This document shows positions 7,866 through 16,513 of a stretch of 64,000 nucleotides of DNA, piece after piece (the first letter of the stretch is position 1; every line of letters starts with the position of its first letter). This DNA is from Synechocystis sp. PCC 7509 (GTDB lineage Bacteria; Cyanobacteriota; Cyanobacteriia; Cyanobacteriales; Chroococcidiopsidaceae). Where the stretch lies: assembly GCF_000332075.2 (NCBI RefSeq), contig NZ_ALVU02000001.1:1941193-2005192 (forward strand), in the 5' to 3' direction. The notes beneath the pieces were generated by a model. It saw only the letters and a list, made by a program, of their open reading frames with translations. It did not search any database and was not told the DNA's origin. A program made the translations under genes and the position numbers.

Positions 7866-8756
7866 ATGTTTCAGCCGCTAGGATTTGAGCAAAATTCTGT
7901 ACTAACTTCTTTAGGCAGAATGGCATACTATGCCAACACTGGGATACCTTGGATCTGTCACCCATCGGCGGAAACTTTAGTATTTTTGCACGGCTTTGGT
8001 GGTGGATCTTCGGCTTACGAATGGTCTAAAGTTTATCCAGCTTTTGCCAGTGAGTACAAAATTATCGCGCCGGATTTGATTGGTTGGGGCAATTCCGAGC
8101 ATCCTGAACGCAATTATCAAATTGACGATTATCTAACTACCATTGGCGAATTTTTAGCCCAAGTTTCGAGCATTCCTGTAACCGTAGTAGCTTCATCGTT
8201 GACCGCAGCTTTGACAATTAGAGTTGCGATCGCCCGTCCTGAGTTATTTAAGTCATTAATTCTGACTACTCCGGCGGGACTTTCGGACTTTGGCGCTGAT
8301 TACTCGCGCAGTTTCTTTGCTCAGTTAATTAGTACGCCAATTCTCGACCGCCTACTTTATAGCGCGGGTGTTGCTACAAGTAACGGCATCCGTAGCTTTT
8401 TAGAACAACGGCAATTTGCTTGTTCTAACCGAGTTTACGAGGAAATTGTCGATGCTTACCTAGAATCAGCCAAACAACCCAACGCCGAATATGCGGCGCT
8501 GTCTTTTGTGCGCGGCGACTTGTGTTTCGATTTATCTACTTATATTTCACAGCTAACTATTCCTACAGCCATTATTTGGGGGAAAAAGTCTCAATTTACA
8601 GAATCCCAAATAGGTGAGCGTTTTGCTACCATCAATCCCCAAGCAATTAAAATTTTTCAGCAAATAGAGGATGTAGGGCTTACACCTCAACTTGAATTAC
8701 CCGCCGTTACAATTGGTTTAATCCGCCGATTTTTAACTTTATTAGCAGAGAGCTAG
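7866..8756 (+). CDS. Alpha/beta-fold hydrolase with altered catalytic motifs
   Basis: The 296-residue protein has the alpha/beta hydrolase start LVFLHGFGGGSSAYEW (oxyanion loop HGFGGG) and APDLIGWGNSEHP. The nucleophile elbow reads VVASSLTAAL, in place of the usual GxSxG, keeping the central Ser but not the flanking Gly residues. The region that normally holds the catalytic His (GHxPxxExP) reads VGLTPQLELP, with Leu in that place. The fold is clear but hydrolase activity is uncertain. It follows the lipoprotein gene by 24 bp and converges on the DUF4330 gene. No substrate can be proposed. Confidence 0.8.
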   Translation: MFQPLGFEQNSVLTSLGRMAYYANTGIPWICHPSAETLVFLHGFGGGSSAYEWSKVYPAFASEYKIIAPDLIGWGNSEHPERNYQIDDYLTTIGEFLAQVSSIPVTVVASSLTAALTIRVAIARPELFKSLILTTPAGLSDFGADYSRSFFAQLISTPILDRLLYSAGVATSNGIRSFLEQRQFACSNRVYEEIVDAYLESAKQPNAEYAALSFVRGDLCFDLSTYISQLTIPTAIIWGKKSQFTESQIGERFATINPQAIKIFQQIEDVGLTPQLELPAVTIGLIRRFLTLLAES

Positions 8757-8759
8757 TTA

Positions 8760-9299
8760 TTAAACTTTGCCGTCTATGATGCGGACATCGATGACCGTAG
8801 CATTGAAGTTGTAATTAAAACCTTCAAGTTCAATGGGATTACCAATTTTTATCTTACTATTACTGATTACCGGCCCATCGGGTCTAATTGTTGCCTTACC
8901 TTTTAAGGTTAAAAGCATATCGGTACTATATTGATTTGGTCTAGGATCTGTGTACTCTTTCAAAGAGCCATCAGGTTGAGCTACTAATATCGTTCTGGGT
9001 AACTCCTGAATAGACTTAATTTCTAGGTTTCCATGGGGTTGATTGCGGATAACAATGTTGGTTTTGCCGCCTTTAGTAAATCCATTGGTAAATAGTTGTT
9101 CTGGATCTTTGATATTCAACCCCCGCACTACTAAATCTACTTCGACAGGTTTAGTAGATTCGTTCACTTGAGCCACCGAACCCGAAGTGCCAGGATATAA
9201 AAAGATACCGATTAAAACTAAGACAATTACTAAAACAGCACCCAAATCGAGCAAATTTATTTTGCCAAATAAACGACCTTGAGAATCCAAAATAGCCAT
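8760..9299 (-). CDS. DUF4330 domain membrane-anchored protein
   Basis: The family begins MAILDSQGRLFGKINLLDLG, so I place the start at the ATG at 9299 (179 residues); an upstream in-frame start at 9326 would add nine residues. One transmembrane helix (about residues 20-40, LGAVLVIVLVLIGIFLYPG) is followed by a periplasmic or lumenal domain rich in beta structure (VEVDLVVRGLNIKDP, IKIGNPIELEGFNYNFNATVID). DUF4330 proteins are common in cyanobacteria and have no assigned function. The C-terminal end converges on the hydrolase gene with only 3 bp between the stops. Confidence 0.82.
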   Translation of the reverse strand: MAILDSQGRLFGKINLLDLGAVLVIVLVLIGIFLYPGTSGSVAQVNESTKPVEVDLVVRGLNIKDPEQLFTNGFTKGGKTNIVIRNQPHGNLEIKSIQELPRTILVAQPDGSLKEYTDPRPNQYSTDMLLTLKGKATIRPDGPVISNSKIKIGNPIELEGFNYNFNATVIDVRIIDGKV

Positions 9300-9478
9300 G
9301 TAAATTTTTTTAAATAACAGCAACAACGATTCGATCTGGTGTCAGCTTATCATAGCTGGGACAAGGAGAAAACGTCGGTTGAAGGTGGAGCTTTGGCTAA
9401 AAAACTATGATTAATTGCAACAAATACCTGTTCGTACCGTCTATTTATAGATATGTCCTCCTTTCATAATTCTGTTGT

Positions 9479-10318
9479 ATGTTGAAGTTTTTTTCTTTAT
9501 CTGGTCGTTCGCGACGCTGGTTTTACCCAATGGTATCTGTGTTTATTGCCTTGGGTATTACTGTAAGCTCAGTTTTGCCATCTCAAGCCATTTCTGTATT
9601 CGATTTGCTGCGCCAGGGAGTGCAGATATTTCAGTTATCAAACATTTCCGATCGCCAAGAGGTGCAACTTGGTACGCAAATTGACCAGCAGCTAAAGCGC
9701 GAGGTGCGGATTTATCGAAATCAAGACATAACTTCTTATGTAGAGCAAATTGGTAGACGACTAGCGAGGGCAAGCGATCGCCCCAATCTACCCTATACTT
9801 TCCAAGTAGTAGACGATAAGGGCGTTAATGCTTTTGCAACGGCGGGTGGTTTTGTTTATGTCAATACAGGTTTGCTAAGAATGGCAGACAATGAAGCAGA
9901 ACTTGCTAGTGTAATGGCGCACGAAATCGGGCATATCACAGGTAAGCATTTAGTCGAGCAAATGCGGGAAAGTGCTTTAGCTCAAGGTGTCTCGCAAGCG
10001 GCGGGTTTAGATCGTAACGCGGCGGTGCAAATTGGGGTAGATTTGGCGCTGCGTCGTCCTAATAGTCGTAAAGATGAATTAGAAGCCGATCAAGTAGGAC
10101 TAAGAAATTTAAGACGAGCGGGTTATGCTGAGTCGGGGATGGTTTCGTTTATGAAAAAGCTGCTCCGCTCTGGTTCTACGCCTACGTTTTTGAGTACACA
10201 CCCAGCCACGCGCGATCGCATTGCGGCTTTAGAACGCGCGATTGATCCCCAAAGAGCAAATGTAGGTATTGGTTTAAATAGCAATGCTTACAAGTCTCAA
10301 ATTCGCGCTCTAAGTTAA
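9479..10318 (+). CDS. M48-family metalloprotease, exported
   Basis: 279 residues with an N-terminal signal sequence or anchor (about 12-37, ending SQA). The zinc motif HEIGH is at residues 148-152, and the third ligand is the Glu of ELEAD at about 202. Domain context (VNAFATAGGFVYVNTGLL, ASVMAHEIGHITGKH, STHPATRDRI) is that of BepA/LoiP/YggG-like peptidases involved in outer-membrane protein quality control. It is shorter than BepA and lacks the TPR extension. An intrinsic terminator follows at 10332. The role in envelope proteolysis is inferred from the family. Confidence 0.9.
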   Translation: MLKFFSLSGRSRRWFYPMVSVFIALGITVSSVLPSQAISVFDLLRQGVQIFQLSNISDRQEVQLGTQIDQQLKREVRIYRNQDITSYVEQIGRRLARASDRPNLPYTFQVVDDKGVNAFATAGGFVYVNTGLLRMADNEAELASVMAHEIGHITGKHLVEQMRESALAQGVSQAAGLDRNAAVQIGVDLALRRPNSRKDELEADQVGLRNLRRAGYAESGMVSFMKKLLRSGSTPTFLSTHPATRDRIAALERAIDPQRANVGIGLNSNAYKSQIRALS

Positions 10319-10331
10319 GGTGATTTTTATA

Positions 10332-10366
10332 GGTGCAAGCTAGATAAGCCTGCACCATTTTTTTTG
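10332..10366 (+). terminator. Rho-independent terminator of the M48 protease gene
   Basis: GGTGCA and TGCACC (10332-10337 with 10351-10356) form the stem, followed by ATTTTTTTT. It lies 14 bp after the stop. Confidence 0.85.
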
Positions 10367-10580
10367 TTCTGTTGTCAAACTTTTTACCTAATATTAGAGG
10401 TTGGGTTTTCGCCTTTGTAAGAGTTTGGTGGTGGAAATTTAATCTTAGAATCGCTGCTGATCTAGGACTGAACGCGTTGCCTAAACAGTAATATGTAAAG
10501 TATCAGACTGTAATTAGCCTACTTTGATTTTAGCGATGCAGATTGAAAATTTTGCCATGGCGATCGCACTTTACCTCATA

Positions 10581-11227
10581 CCAATTCTTTATAAAGCTGC
10601 GCTAAATAAAGCTTCGAGAATGAAGTCGTAAGAAGTTAGAGAAGCAATAGTTTCTGGTGTAATTGTTCCTAACACCTGAGTCAACTTCTGCCGCAGTTGA
10701 GTTAGATTCTGGGTGTTGTTTTAAACTTCGAGGGCGAGGAACTTTGAGTTTGGCTCTTAGGGAGTAACAAACAAGTTGATAGACTGTTTTATATGCAATG
10801 ACTAATCCTAACTCCTTTTGAATCCATTGTTGGATTTGACCATAGCTCTCAAACCCTTCCACCTCCTGCAATCGTTGTTTGAGACGTTCCCAGGCTAACC
10901 CGCGAACGATTCCCACTTTCCCCGGTGGCGACAAGACTTCCAACAAACTTTTTAGCCCATCATCTTTGTATTTTCGAGCGCCATCGAGTAATCGTTGCTT
11001 GATCTCTCCCAAGCAATGAAGCTAGTTCTTTTCTACTGCTTACTTGTCCGCTTTTGAGCAAGTAGAGCATTTGTAATCTGTCCTTACTACTTGCTGTCCG
11101 AACCTATTTGAGATTTTTCTCTAACTTTTCTCGGCTTTCAGCTATCTCTACTTGGAATGGACGACCCATAACTTTTATCCTTCTCCACCTACTTATTCCC
11201 TTTTAGCGCATCTTTATACAGAATTCG
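10581..11227 (-). mobile_element. IS630-like element remnant, 647 bp, with terminal inverted repeats
   Basis: The left end CCAATTCTTTATAAAGCTGC and the complement of the right end, CGAATTCTGTATAAAGATGC, are inverted repeats that extend to GCGCTAAA (about 26 bp, three mismatches). TA dinucleotides flank both ends (10579-10580 and 11228-11229), as expected for IS630/Tc1-type insertion. The only coding content is a degraded HTH/OrfA-type frame on the minus strand; the DDE catalytic part is absent. The element is therefore a defective or non-autonomous derivative. Confidence 0.7.
10589..11169 (-). pseudogene. IS630-family transposase N-terminal (winged HTH) protein, broken
   Basis: From ATG at 11169 the frame begins MGRPFQVEIAESREKLEK, stops at a TAG (11104-11106), then continues with KDRLQMLYLLKSGQVSSRKE and LASLLGRDQATITRW. 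A frameshift near 11000 moves to the frame with RKYKDDGLKSLLEV, GYQ-like ESYGQIQQWIQKELGLVIAY and KLKVPRPRSLKQ. A second shift near 10710 leads to QLRQKLTQVLGTITPETI ending at 10589. These are the DNA-binding N-terminal segments found in IS630-type proteins of cyanobacteria. One nonsense codon and two frameshifts make it non-functional. Confidence 0.75.
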
Positions 11228-11551
11228 TATAAGTAATTGGTAGATATCTAGAGTTATACGTGCAAAGTTAAAATTTTATAAAAAATACAAGTTAAATTTA
11301 CTAATAATTCAGTATTTTCACTGATACAACCTATGTTTTATTGTCTTATATAACTAAATTTCAGTAGTTGACTGGTGGCAAAATCGAGCTTGCCAACATA
11401 TTATGATGTTACAAATTTTGCCAACAACCCTCTGTAGAACTACAGATACAAGAAATTAAATGACCGAATAACTTTACAATCGCAAGCATTTTAGAGCGAG
11501 TCAAAAAGTTAAGCTTGCTAAACCAAGAAAGGACTCAGGAAAGAAGATTCT
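11228..11551. other. 324-bp intergenic region
   Basis: AT-rich DNA between the IS630 remnant and the oxidoreductase gene. I see no gene or clear repeat in it; it probably carries the promoter of the gene at 11597. Confidence 0.45.
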
Positions 11552-11596
11552 TTGCTAGAGATCCTATTAGTGAGTGCATCAACCATTAAAGAAAAA

Positions 11597-12940
11597 ATGA
11601 GAAGCTTATTAGTAAGAAATCCTATTGCCATAGGAGTATTCTGGGTAATTGTATATTTGGTAATTGTTCTGTTACCACTATTGATTTTACTTTTATACCC
11701 CCCCGCAGCTAACGTAGGACGGGGTTTTTGGCTAGACTTTTCTGTTGCTCTCGGTTTCATCGGCTTGGCAATGATGGCAATGCAATTTGCTTTGACGGCT
11801 AGAATTCGCCTCATTGAAGCTTCCTATGGGATTGACTTGATTTTACAGTTTCACCGCTATACCTCAGTAGTTGCCTTTTTATTTATCTTGGTTCACCCAA
11901 TAATTTTATTTATTGATAATCCAAAAACTTTGCAACTATTAAATTTTTTTCACGCTCCTTGGCGAGCTAGAGCGGCAGTTATTGCTACTTTGGCACTGAT
12001 ATTAATGGTAGTGACTTCCATCGGACGCAAACGCCTGAAAATTCCCTACGAGCCTTGGTGCATGGCTCATGGCATCTTAGCGACGGTTTCTGTGGGCTTT
12101 GGTTTAAGTCATGCCCTGGGTGTGGGTCACTATTTAGGACTATTTTGGGAGCGAACTGTATGGATTGGGATAGTTCTCATCACCTTGTGGCTGCTGGTGT
12201 ACGTCAGGCTGGTTAAGCCCTTGTTTATGCTCAGAAAACCTTACTTAGTAGAAGCCGTAATTCCCCAACGAGGCGATGTTTGGAATTTAGTTTTACAACC
12301 TAGAGGTCATGTTGGGATACATTTCCAACCCGGTCAATTTGCTTGGATTACACTGCAAATTTCTCCATTCCGCATGAGAGAACATCCTTTTTCCATAGTT
12401 TCTAGTGCGGAACGACCCGAACGAATAGAATTTGGGATTAAAGCTGTAGGAGATTTCACCAAAACAATCAAAGATGTTGCACCAGGTACTAAAGCCTTCG
12501 TAGACGGGCCTTATGGAGTTTTTATGACAGACCGCTATGAAGATTCAGCAGGATTTGTTTTTATTGCTGGAGGTATTGGTATTACGCCAATTTTGAGTAT
12601 GTTGGTTACTTTGGCGGATCGTCATGACGAACGCCCGCTCCACTTAATTTATGGGAGTAAAACATGGGGAAACATCACCTATCGACAAGAATTATCAGCG
12701 CTCACCGATAAATTAGACCTAACAATTGTCTATGTTTTGCGAAATCCACCCAAGGATTGGTCGGGAGAGACTGGCTACATCGATAAGCAGCTACTGCAAA
12801 GATATTTACCTAAACGTCCAGCAACCCGTAATTATTTTATTTGCGCTGTCCCTAAAATGATGGATCAAATAGAACTCGCTTTACATGAGTCGGGAGTACC
12901 CGTTACTCACGTCCACTTAGAACACTTCAATCTTGTATAA
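11597..12940 (+). CDS. Ferric-reductase-like transmembrane FAD/NAD(P)H oxidoreductase
   Basis: I choose the ATG at 11597 (447 residues); a TTG at 11552 would add 15 residues. About six transmembrane helices (residues 10-210) include paired His residues typical of haem coordination in ferric reductase domains (FHRYTSVV, HPIILF, CMAHGILATVSVGFGLSHAL). A cytosolic FAD-binding domain follows (RMREHPFSIVSSA), then an NAD(P)H domain (FVFIAGGIGITPILSMLV, LIYGSKTWGNITY). The family moves electrons across the membrane to ferric iron or other acceptors. A 47-residue gene follows after 13 bp. Physiological acceptor unknown. Confidence 0.87.
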   Translation: MRSLLVRNPIAIGVFWVIVYLVIVLLPLLILLLYPPAANVGRGFWLDFSVALGFIGLAMMAMQFALTARIRLIEASYGIDLILQFHRYTSVVAFLFILVHPIILFIDNPKTLQLLNFFHAPWRARAAVIATLALILMVVTSIGRKRLKIPYEPWCMAHGILATVSVGFGLSHALGVGHYLGLFWERTVWIGIVLITLWLLVYVRLVKPLFMLRKPYLVEAVIPQRGDVWNLVLQPRGHVGIHFQPGQFAWITLQISPFRMREHPFSIVSSAERPERIEFGIKAVGDFTKTIKDVAPGTKAFVDGPYGVFMTDRYEDSAGFVFIAGGIGITPILSMLVTLADRHDERPLHLIYGSKTWGNITYRQELSALTDKLDLTIVYVLRNPPKDWSGETGYIDKQLLQRYLPKRPATRNYFICAVPKMMDQIELALHESGVPVTHVHLEHFNLV

Positions 12941-12953
12941 CCAGGTTAATATT

Positions 12954-13097
12954 ATGCGATACAGTATTATGCTTCAGTCAGTAGTAACAATTACCTTGAT
13001 TTTTCTAAGTAGTGCGGCGATGTTTGCTTGGTTGCAATGTCGTCCAGGAACAGAGGGAATAGTGATGAATAAAGTTTCTTTTCGATCTAACTATTAA
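12954..13097 (+). CDS. Small single-helix membrane protein, 47 residues
   Basis: ATG at 12954, 13 bp after the oxidoreductase stop, encodes MRYSIMLQSVVTITLIFLSS, a hydrophobic helix (residues 7-27), a CRPG motif and a short polar tail. An AGGTTAA sequence precedes the start. I do not recognise a family. The tight spacing suggests co-expression with the flavoprotein, possibly as a small partner, but it could be a chance frame. Confidence 0.4.
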   Translation: MRYSIMLQSVVTITLIFLSSAAMFAWLQCRPGTEGIVMNKVSFRSNY

Positions 13098-13205
13098 TTA
13101 GTTGGATTAACTTTGTCAAACCCATTACAGCGTCTAATTACAAAAAACTTGCGCTTTATAATAAACAGTAGTTGCGATCGCCATAAAGTGCGATCGCATT
13201 TATTT

Positions 13206-13634
13206 TTAGATAAACTCTAAAAATGGTTCTGGGACTAATAATAGTTCCCCCAATTTAAACCGAGAAACATCTACCCATAGAGCGGTTTTTTGCCGCTTAC
13301 CTTCGGCAAAAACTAAGCTTTCCAACTCGTAAAACTTAGAATCAACAAAATCGCCCTGATAAACCTGTAGTAGTTCGTGACCTTGTTTACCATTAAAAGT
13401 AAATAGGTTTTCTAAGCATCCTAAGTAAGAAATATTGGTTAATTGCGCTTGAATTTCCTCTTGAAATTCTCGCTTTAGAGCTTCAAGACTGGTTTCGCCA
13501 AAATCTACCCCACCACCCATGGCGCGGTAAAAAGTTTGCTGTTTGACTGGATCGTAGCCTTGGGAAATAAAAATGCGATTGTCTTTTTTAATCAATCCCA
13601 AAGCCAAAACTCGAATTTGTCCTTCAACGTGCAT
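13206..13634 (-). CDS. NUDIX hydrolase
   Basis: A 142-residue protein with a complete Nudix box: GGVDFGETSLEALKREFQEE (about residues 41-60), including the REFQEE catalytic core that binds Mg2+. The family hydrolyses nucleoside diphosphates linked to another group. The start ATG at 13632-13634 is 2 bp beyond the stop of the upstream DUF3531 gene, so the two genes form an operon. Substrate is not evident from the sequence. Confidence 0.9.
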   Translation of the reverse strand: MHVEGQIRVLALGLIKKDNRIFISQGYDPVKQQTFYRAMGGGVDFGETSLEALKREFQEEIQAQLTNISYLGCLENLFTFNGKQGHELLQVYQGDFVDSKFYELESLVFAEGKRQKTALWVDVSRFKLGELLLVPEPFLEFI

Positions 13635-13636
13635 AC

Positions 13637-14095
13637 TTAGTTGTTGTAATCGTAAATAGATTCTGGGCGGCTTTCGCTATCTTCTACCGTCCAATCAGCA
13701 TTTTCACCGCCAATATACAATTGCTCCATCGGTAGATATTCTCGATCTAGTTGAGTTAGGCAATTAATCAAAATATCGAGAGCGATCGCGTCACTTGTCC
13801 CCAAATCAAACCAGCACCGCGCCCAAGTCCCTTGATACTCAAAAGCTCCCATATTGTGCATCAATGACATTAAGCTATCATCCGCCCGACGATCGTCATA
13901 GTTCATGTAGCTAATATCTAGTCCTTCATCTTGAACTTGGAGATTTTCAGCGTTAAATGCTCCGAGTTTGCCAAGATAAAACCAAGAATTAAAGGCTTCT
14001 TCTAAATATTTTTTTTCCATTTCCGAGGGAACGGTACTAAATTCTACCCAGATCCACAAGTCAAAAGGATTAAATTCTCGAAACTGTATTTGCAT
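13637..14095 (-). CDS. DUF3531 family protein
   Basis: 152 residues beginning MQIQFREFNPFDLWIWVEF, which together with WFYLGKLGAFNAENLQVQ and WARCWFDLGTSDAIALDILI identifies the DUF3531 family conserved in cyanobacteria and chloroplasts of plants. It appears soluble, with no signal or membrane segment. No biochemical function is established. It is the first gene of a two-gene unit with the NUDIX hydrolase. Confidence 0.85.
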   Translation of the reverse strand: MQIQFREFNPFDLWIWVEFSTVPSEMEKKYLEEAFNSWFYLGKLGAFNAENLQVQDEGLDISYMNYDDRRADDSLMSLMHNMGAFEYQGTWARCWFDLGTSDAIALDILINCLTQLDREYLPMEQLYIGGENADWTVEDSESRPESIYDYNN

Positions 14096-14169
14096 TTTGG
14101 GGAATGGGTAATTGGTAAGAAAATTATCACACTACTTTCAGTAATGCCGAAAAATTTTAGTTGTTCTAC

Positions 14170-15072
14170 TTATCTAGGGTTAGTTAGGCGACTAACAGCT
14201 TTGCCGCGTTCGCGTTCAATTTGTTTAACTAAGTTAGGGAGAAGTTGAGCTTTTTTAGCGATCACTTTATCAAAGTTTTGCAATGACTCTTTCAGTATTG
14301 ATACATTATTTTGTGCTTTGCTTTGCTCGGCAAGAATTTGGGCTTTGAGATAAAACAATTCTGGGTTATTGGGCGTTGCTTCTATGGCTCGATTTACTGC
14401 TGCTAATGCGTCGCTGTACTGCTCCAAATCTCGGTAGCCAATTGCTAAACCGCGATCGGCTAAATACTTAGGTGCAGCTAATTTTTCTAAGCGCTCTATT
14501 GCTTGATCGGGACTAGAAAAAGGCAAGTTGACCGCTAACATTAAATCCATATAACCGCGTATCAAATTGATCTCAGGATCGTTCGCCGAAACTGATTGTG
14601 CTTTGTCTAAGTATTCGTACACTAAGCGCAATTTGGTTAAGGCTTCGGGAGCGCCCTTAACTGTACCATCACGAGCTAAAACCGATGCGCCTTGAAAAAA
14701 ATAACCTACCGCCGTATACAAGTTTCCCCGCAAGGGATCAGTACTAATTAATTGTTTAGCCGTTTCTAAGGTTTTATTACCGTACAAATTAAACGAAGTT
14801 AAATCTTTATTTGAACCATAAGCTAAAGATGCTTGCATGGCGTAGGCTAAAGGCTCGTTTGGTTCGCTGGTTTCAGCTTGTTTAAGATAATCTTGGGCGG
14901 CGGTGTAATTACCATCTTGAAATACAGCTTTAAAAGCCGCTTCAGTGCGATCGCCGATCGGATGGCGGTTTGCTGTCCGAAAAGGATCGGCAGCCCAAGT
15001 GGGGTTACTTAGGAGGCTAAGGGTGAGTGCGGCGGTGGGCGCGATCGCTGCCAAAAATTGATACTTTTTCAT
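14170..15072 (-). CDS. Exported tetratricopeptide-repeat protein
   Basis: I place the start at the ATG at 15072 (300 residues), which gives a clean signal peptide (MKKYQFLAAIAPTAALTLSL, cleavage near TWA-ADP); an in-frame GTG at 15096 would add eight residues before it. The mature protein is helical, with TPR-like units at about residues 45-80 (QDYLKQAETSEPNEPLAYAM), 130-165 and 205-240 (SDALAAVNRAIEATPNNPEL). The family is common in cyanobacteria; such proteins scaffold periplasmic or lumenal complexes. No specific partner is suggested by the neighbours. Confidence 0.8.
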   Translation of the reverse strand: MKKYQFLAAIAPTAALTLSLLSNPTWAADPFRTANRHPIGDRTEAAFKAVFQDGNYTAAQDYLKQAETSEPNEPLAYAMQASLAYGSNKDLTSFNLYGNKTLETAKQLISTDPLRGNLYTAVGYFFQGASVLARDGTVKGAPEALTKLRLVYEYLDKAQSVSANDPEINLIRGYMDLMLAVNLPFSSPDQAIERLEKLAAPKYLADRGLAIGYRDLEQYSDALAAVNRAIEATPNNPELFYLKAQILAEQSKAQNNVSILKESLQNFDKVIAKKAQLLPNLVKQIERERGKAVSRLTNPR

Positions 15073-15198
15073 CTGCAAAATTTTTTTTAAGGTCACTGTC
15101 TACTAATTTAAGAGGTCTAGGACAACAAAACTGCGACTAGAAAGCGCGGAAGTAGCGTTTATTCGCCACAATTGATTTATAGCTAATTTTTTATCTAA

Positions 15199-15852
15199 AT
15201 GCTTTATCTCAAAAATTTGACCTATCACCCACCAGCTAGTCCTACAGCTATTTTAAAAGCGGTTAACTTGGAACTTGCACCAAAACAACTAGGATTAGTC
15301 GTAGGGGCGAGTGGTTCGGGCAAAAGTACCTTACTAGAAATTTTGGCGGGGCTAGTTGAAACTACATCAGGTAATATTTTGTGGCGCGAACAAGAATTAA
15401 TTGCCGAACAGTTGCAACAGTTGGCTGGCTTGGTATTTCAGTTTCCCGAACGCCATTTTTGCGGGAGTACAATTTTAGAGGAGTTGCGTTTAGGACATCC
15501 AGAATTAGGAACTGAGCGAGTCCAGCAGGCTTTACAAGCAGTGGGGTTAGAGGCATTGTCTATTCATACCTCACCCCAGGCTTTGAGCGGCGGTCAGCAG
15601 CGCCGTTTAGCTTTGGCTGTACAATTAATCCGTCAGCCCCCTTTGTTACTGTTAGATGAGCCGACAGCAGGCTTAGATTGGTCGATGCGTCGGCAATTGG
15701 TGGGTTTGCTGGCAAAACTCAAACAAGATTGGACGTTATTAATTGTGACTCACGATGCTGGGGATTTATTGGCAATTAGCGATCGCACTTGGAACTTAGA
15801 TCACGGTGAGTTGCGTACTCTATCTGCCGTTGGCGGCAAGCAAAATGTCTAG
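15199..15852 (+). CDS. ABC transporter ATP-binding protein (energy-coupling-factor-like)
   Basis: 217 residues, a single nucleotide-binding domain with Walker A GASGSGKST, Q-loop FQFPERHF, signature ALSGGQQRR, Walker B LLLLDEPTAGLD and switch VTHD. The Q-loop sequence resembles EcfA-type subunits and the plastid NAP/ABCI proteins of cyanobacterial origin. No membrane partner is encoded nearby. Its last codons overlap the start of rsmG (ATGTCTAG at 15845-15852), which indicates translational coupling. Substrate unknown. Confidence 0.88.
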   Translation: MLYLKNLTYHPPASPTAILKAVNLELAPKQLGLVVGASGSGKSTLLEILAGLVETTSGNILWREQELIAEQLQQLAGLVFQFPERHFCGSTILEELRLGHPELGTERVQQALQAVGLEALSIHTSPQALSGGQQRRLALAVQLIRQPPLLLLDEPTAGLDWSMRRQLVGLLAKLKQDWTLLIVTHDAGDLLAISDRTWNLDHGELRTLSAVGGKQNV

Positions 15853-16513
15853 TTTATTACCAGAAATGAGCGATTTATGGCTTAAAACCATAAATTGGCA
15901 ACCAAACGAGCTACAGCAATCCCAGTTTCAACAGCTTTACGAACTGGTAATTGAAGGCAACAGTCAATTTAACTTAACGCGAATTACCGAGCCAACAGAA
16001 TTTTGGGAAAAACACTTATGGGATTCGTTGCGGGGAGTTGTGCCATTTCTGACGCTTGAAAAGCAAAAAATAATTGATATTGGTACGGGTGCAGGGTTTC
16101 CCGGCTTGCCAATGGCGATTTCTTTTCCAGAAACTGCGATAACTTTAGTTGATTCTACCCGTAAAAAAATTACTTTTATAGATGGGTTGCTGGAGGAATT
16201 AAATATTTCCAATGCTTTAGCAGTCACTTCTAGAGCCGAAGCTTTGAACAAACTTCCCCAGTATAAAAACGTTTACGATTTGGCTACAGTTCGGGCTGTT
16301 GGTTCGGCGGCCATTTGTGCGGAATATGCTTTACCCTTGGTTAAACCGGGAGGAATGGCGGTACTTTATCGGGGGAATTGGACGGAAGCAGAGCAAGAGG
16401 ATTTAGTTAAGGCGATCGCACTTTTAAATGGAGAAATTGCGACGATAGAGAGTTTTACAACGCCCATTAGTCAAAGCATCCGCCACTGCATTTATTTAAA
16501 GAAGCTATCCTAA
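15845..16513 (+). CDS. rsmG: 16S rRNA (guanine-N7)-methyltransferase RsmG
   Basis: The protein of 222 residues methylates G527 of 16S rRNA using S-adenosylmethionine. The SAM-binding motif is IIDIGTGAGFPGLPMAI, followed by TLVDSTRKKITFIDGL and ATVRAVGSA, all typical of RsmG (GidB). I start it at the ATG at 15845, whose first 8 bases overlap the end of the ABC ATPase gene; an upstream GTG at 15806 would add 13 unusual residues. Its 3' end overlaps the stop region of the convergent plmA by 9 bp. Confidence 0.93.
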   Translation: MSSLLPEMSDLWLKTINWQPNELQQSQFQQLYELVIEGNSQFNLTRITEPTEFWEKHLWDSLRGVVPFLTLEKQKIIDIGTGAGFPGLPMAISFPETAITLVDSTRKKITFIDGLLEELNISNALAVTSRAEALNKLPQYKNVYDLATVRAVGSAAICAEYALPLVKPGGMAVLYRGNWTEAEQEDLVKAIALLNGEIATIESFTTPISQSIRHCIYLKKLS

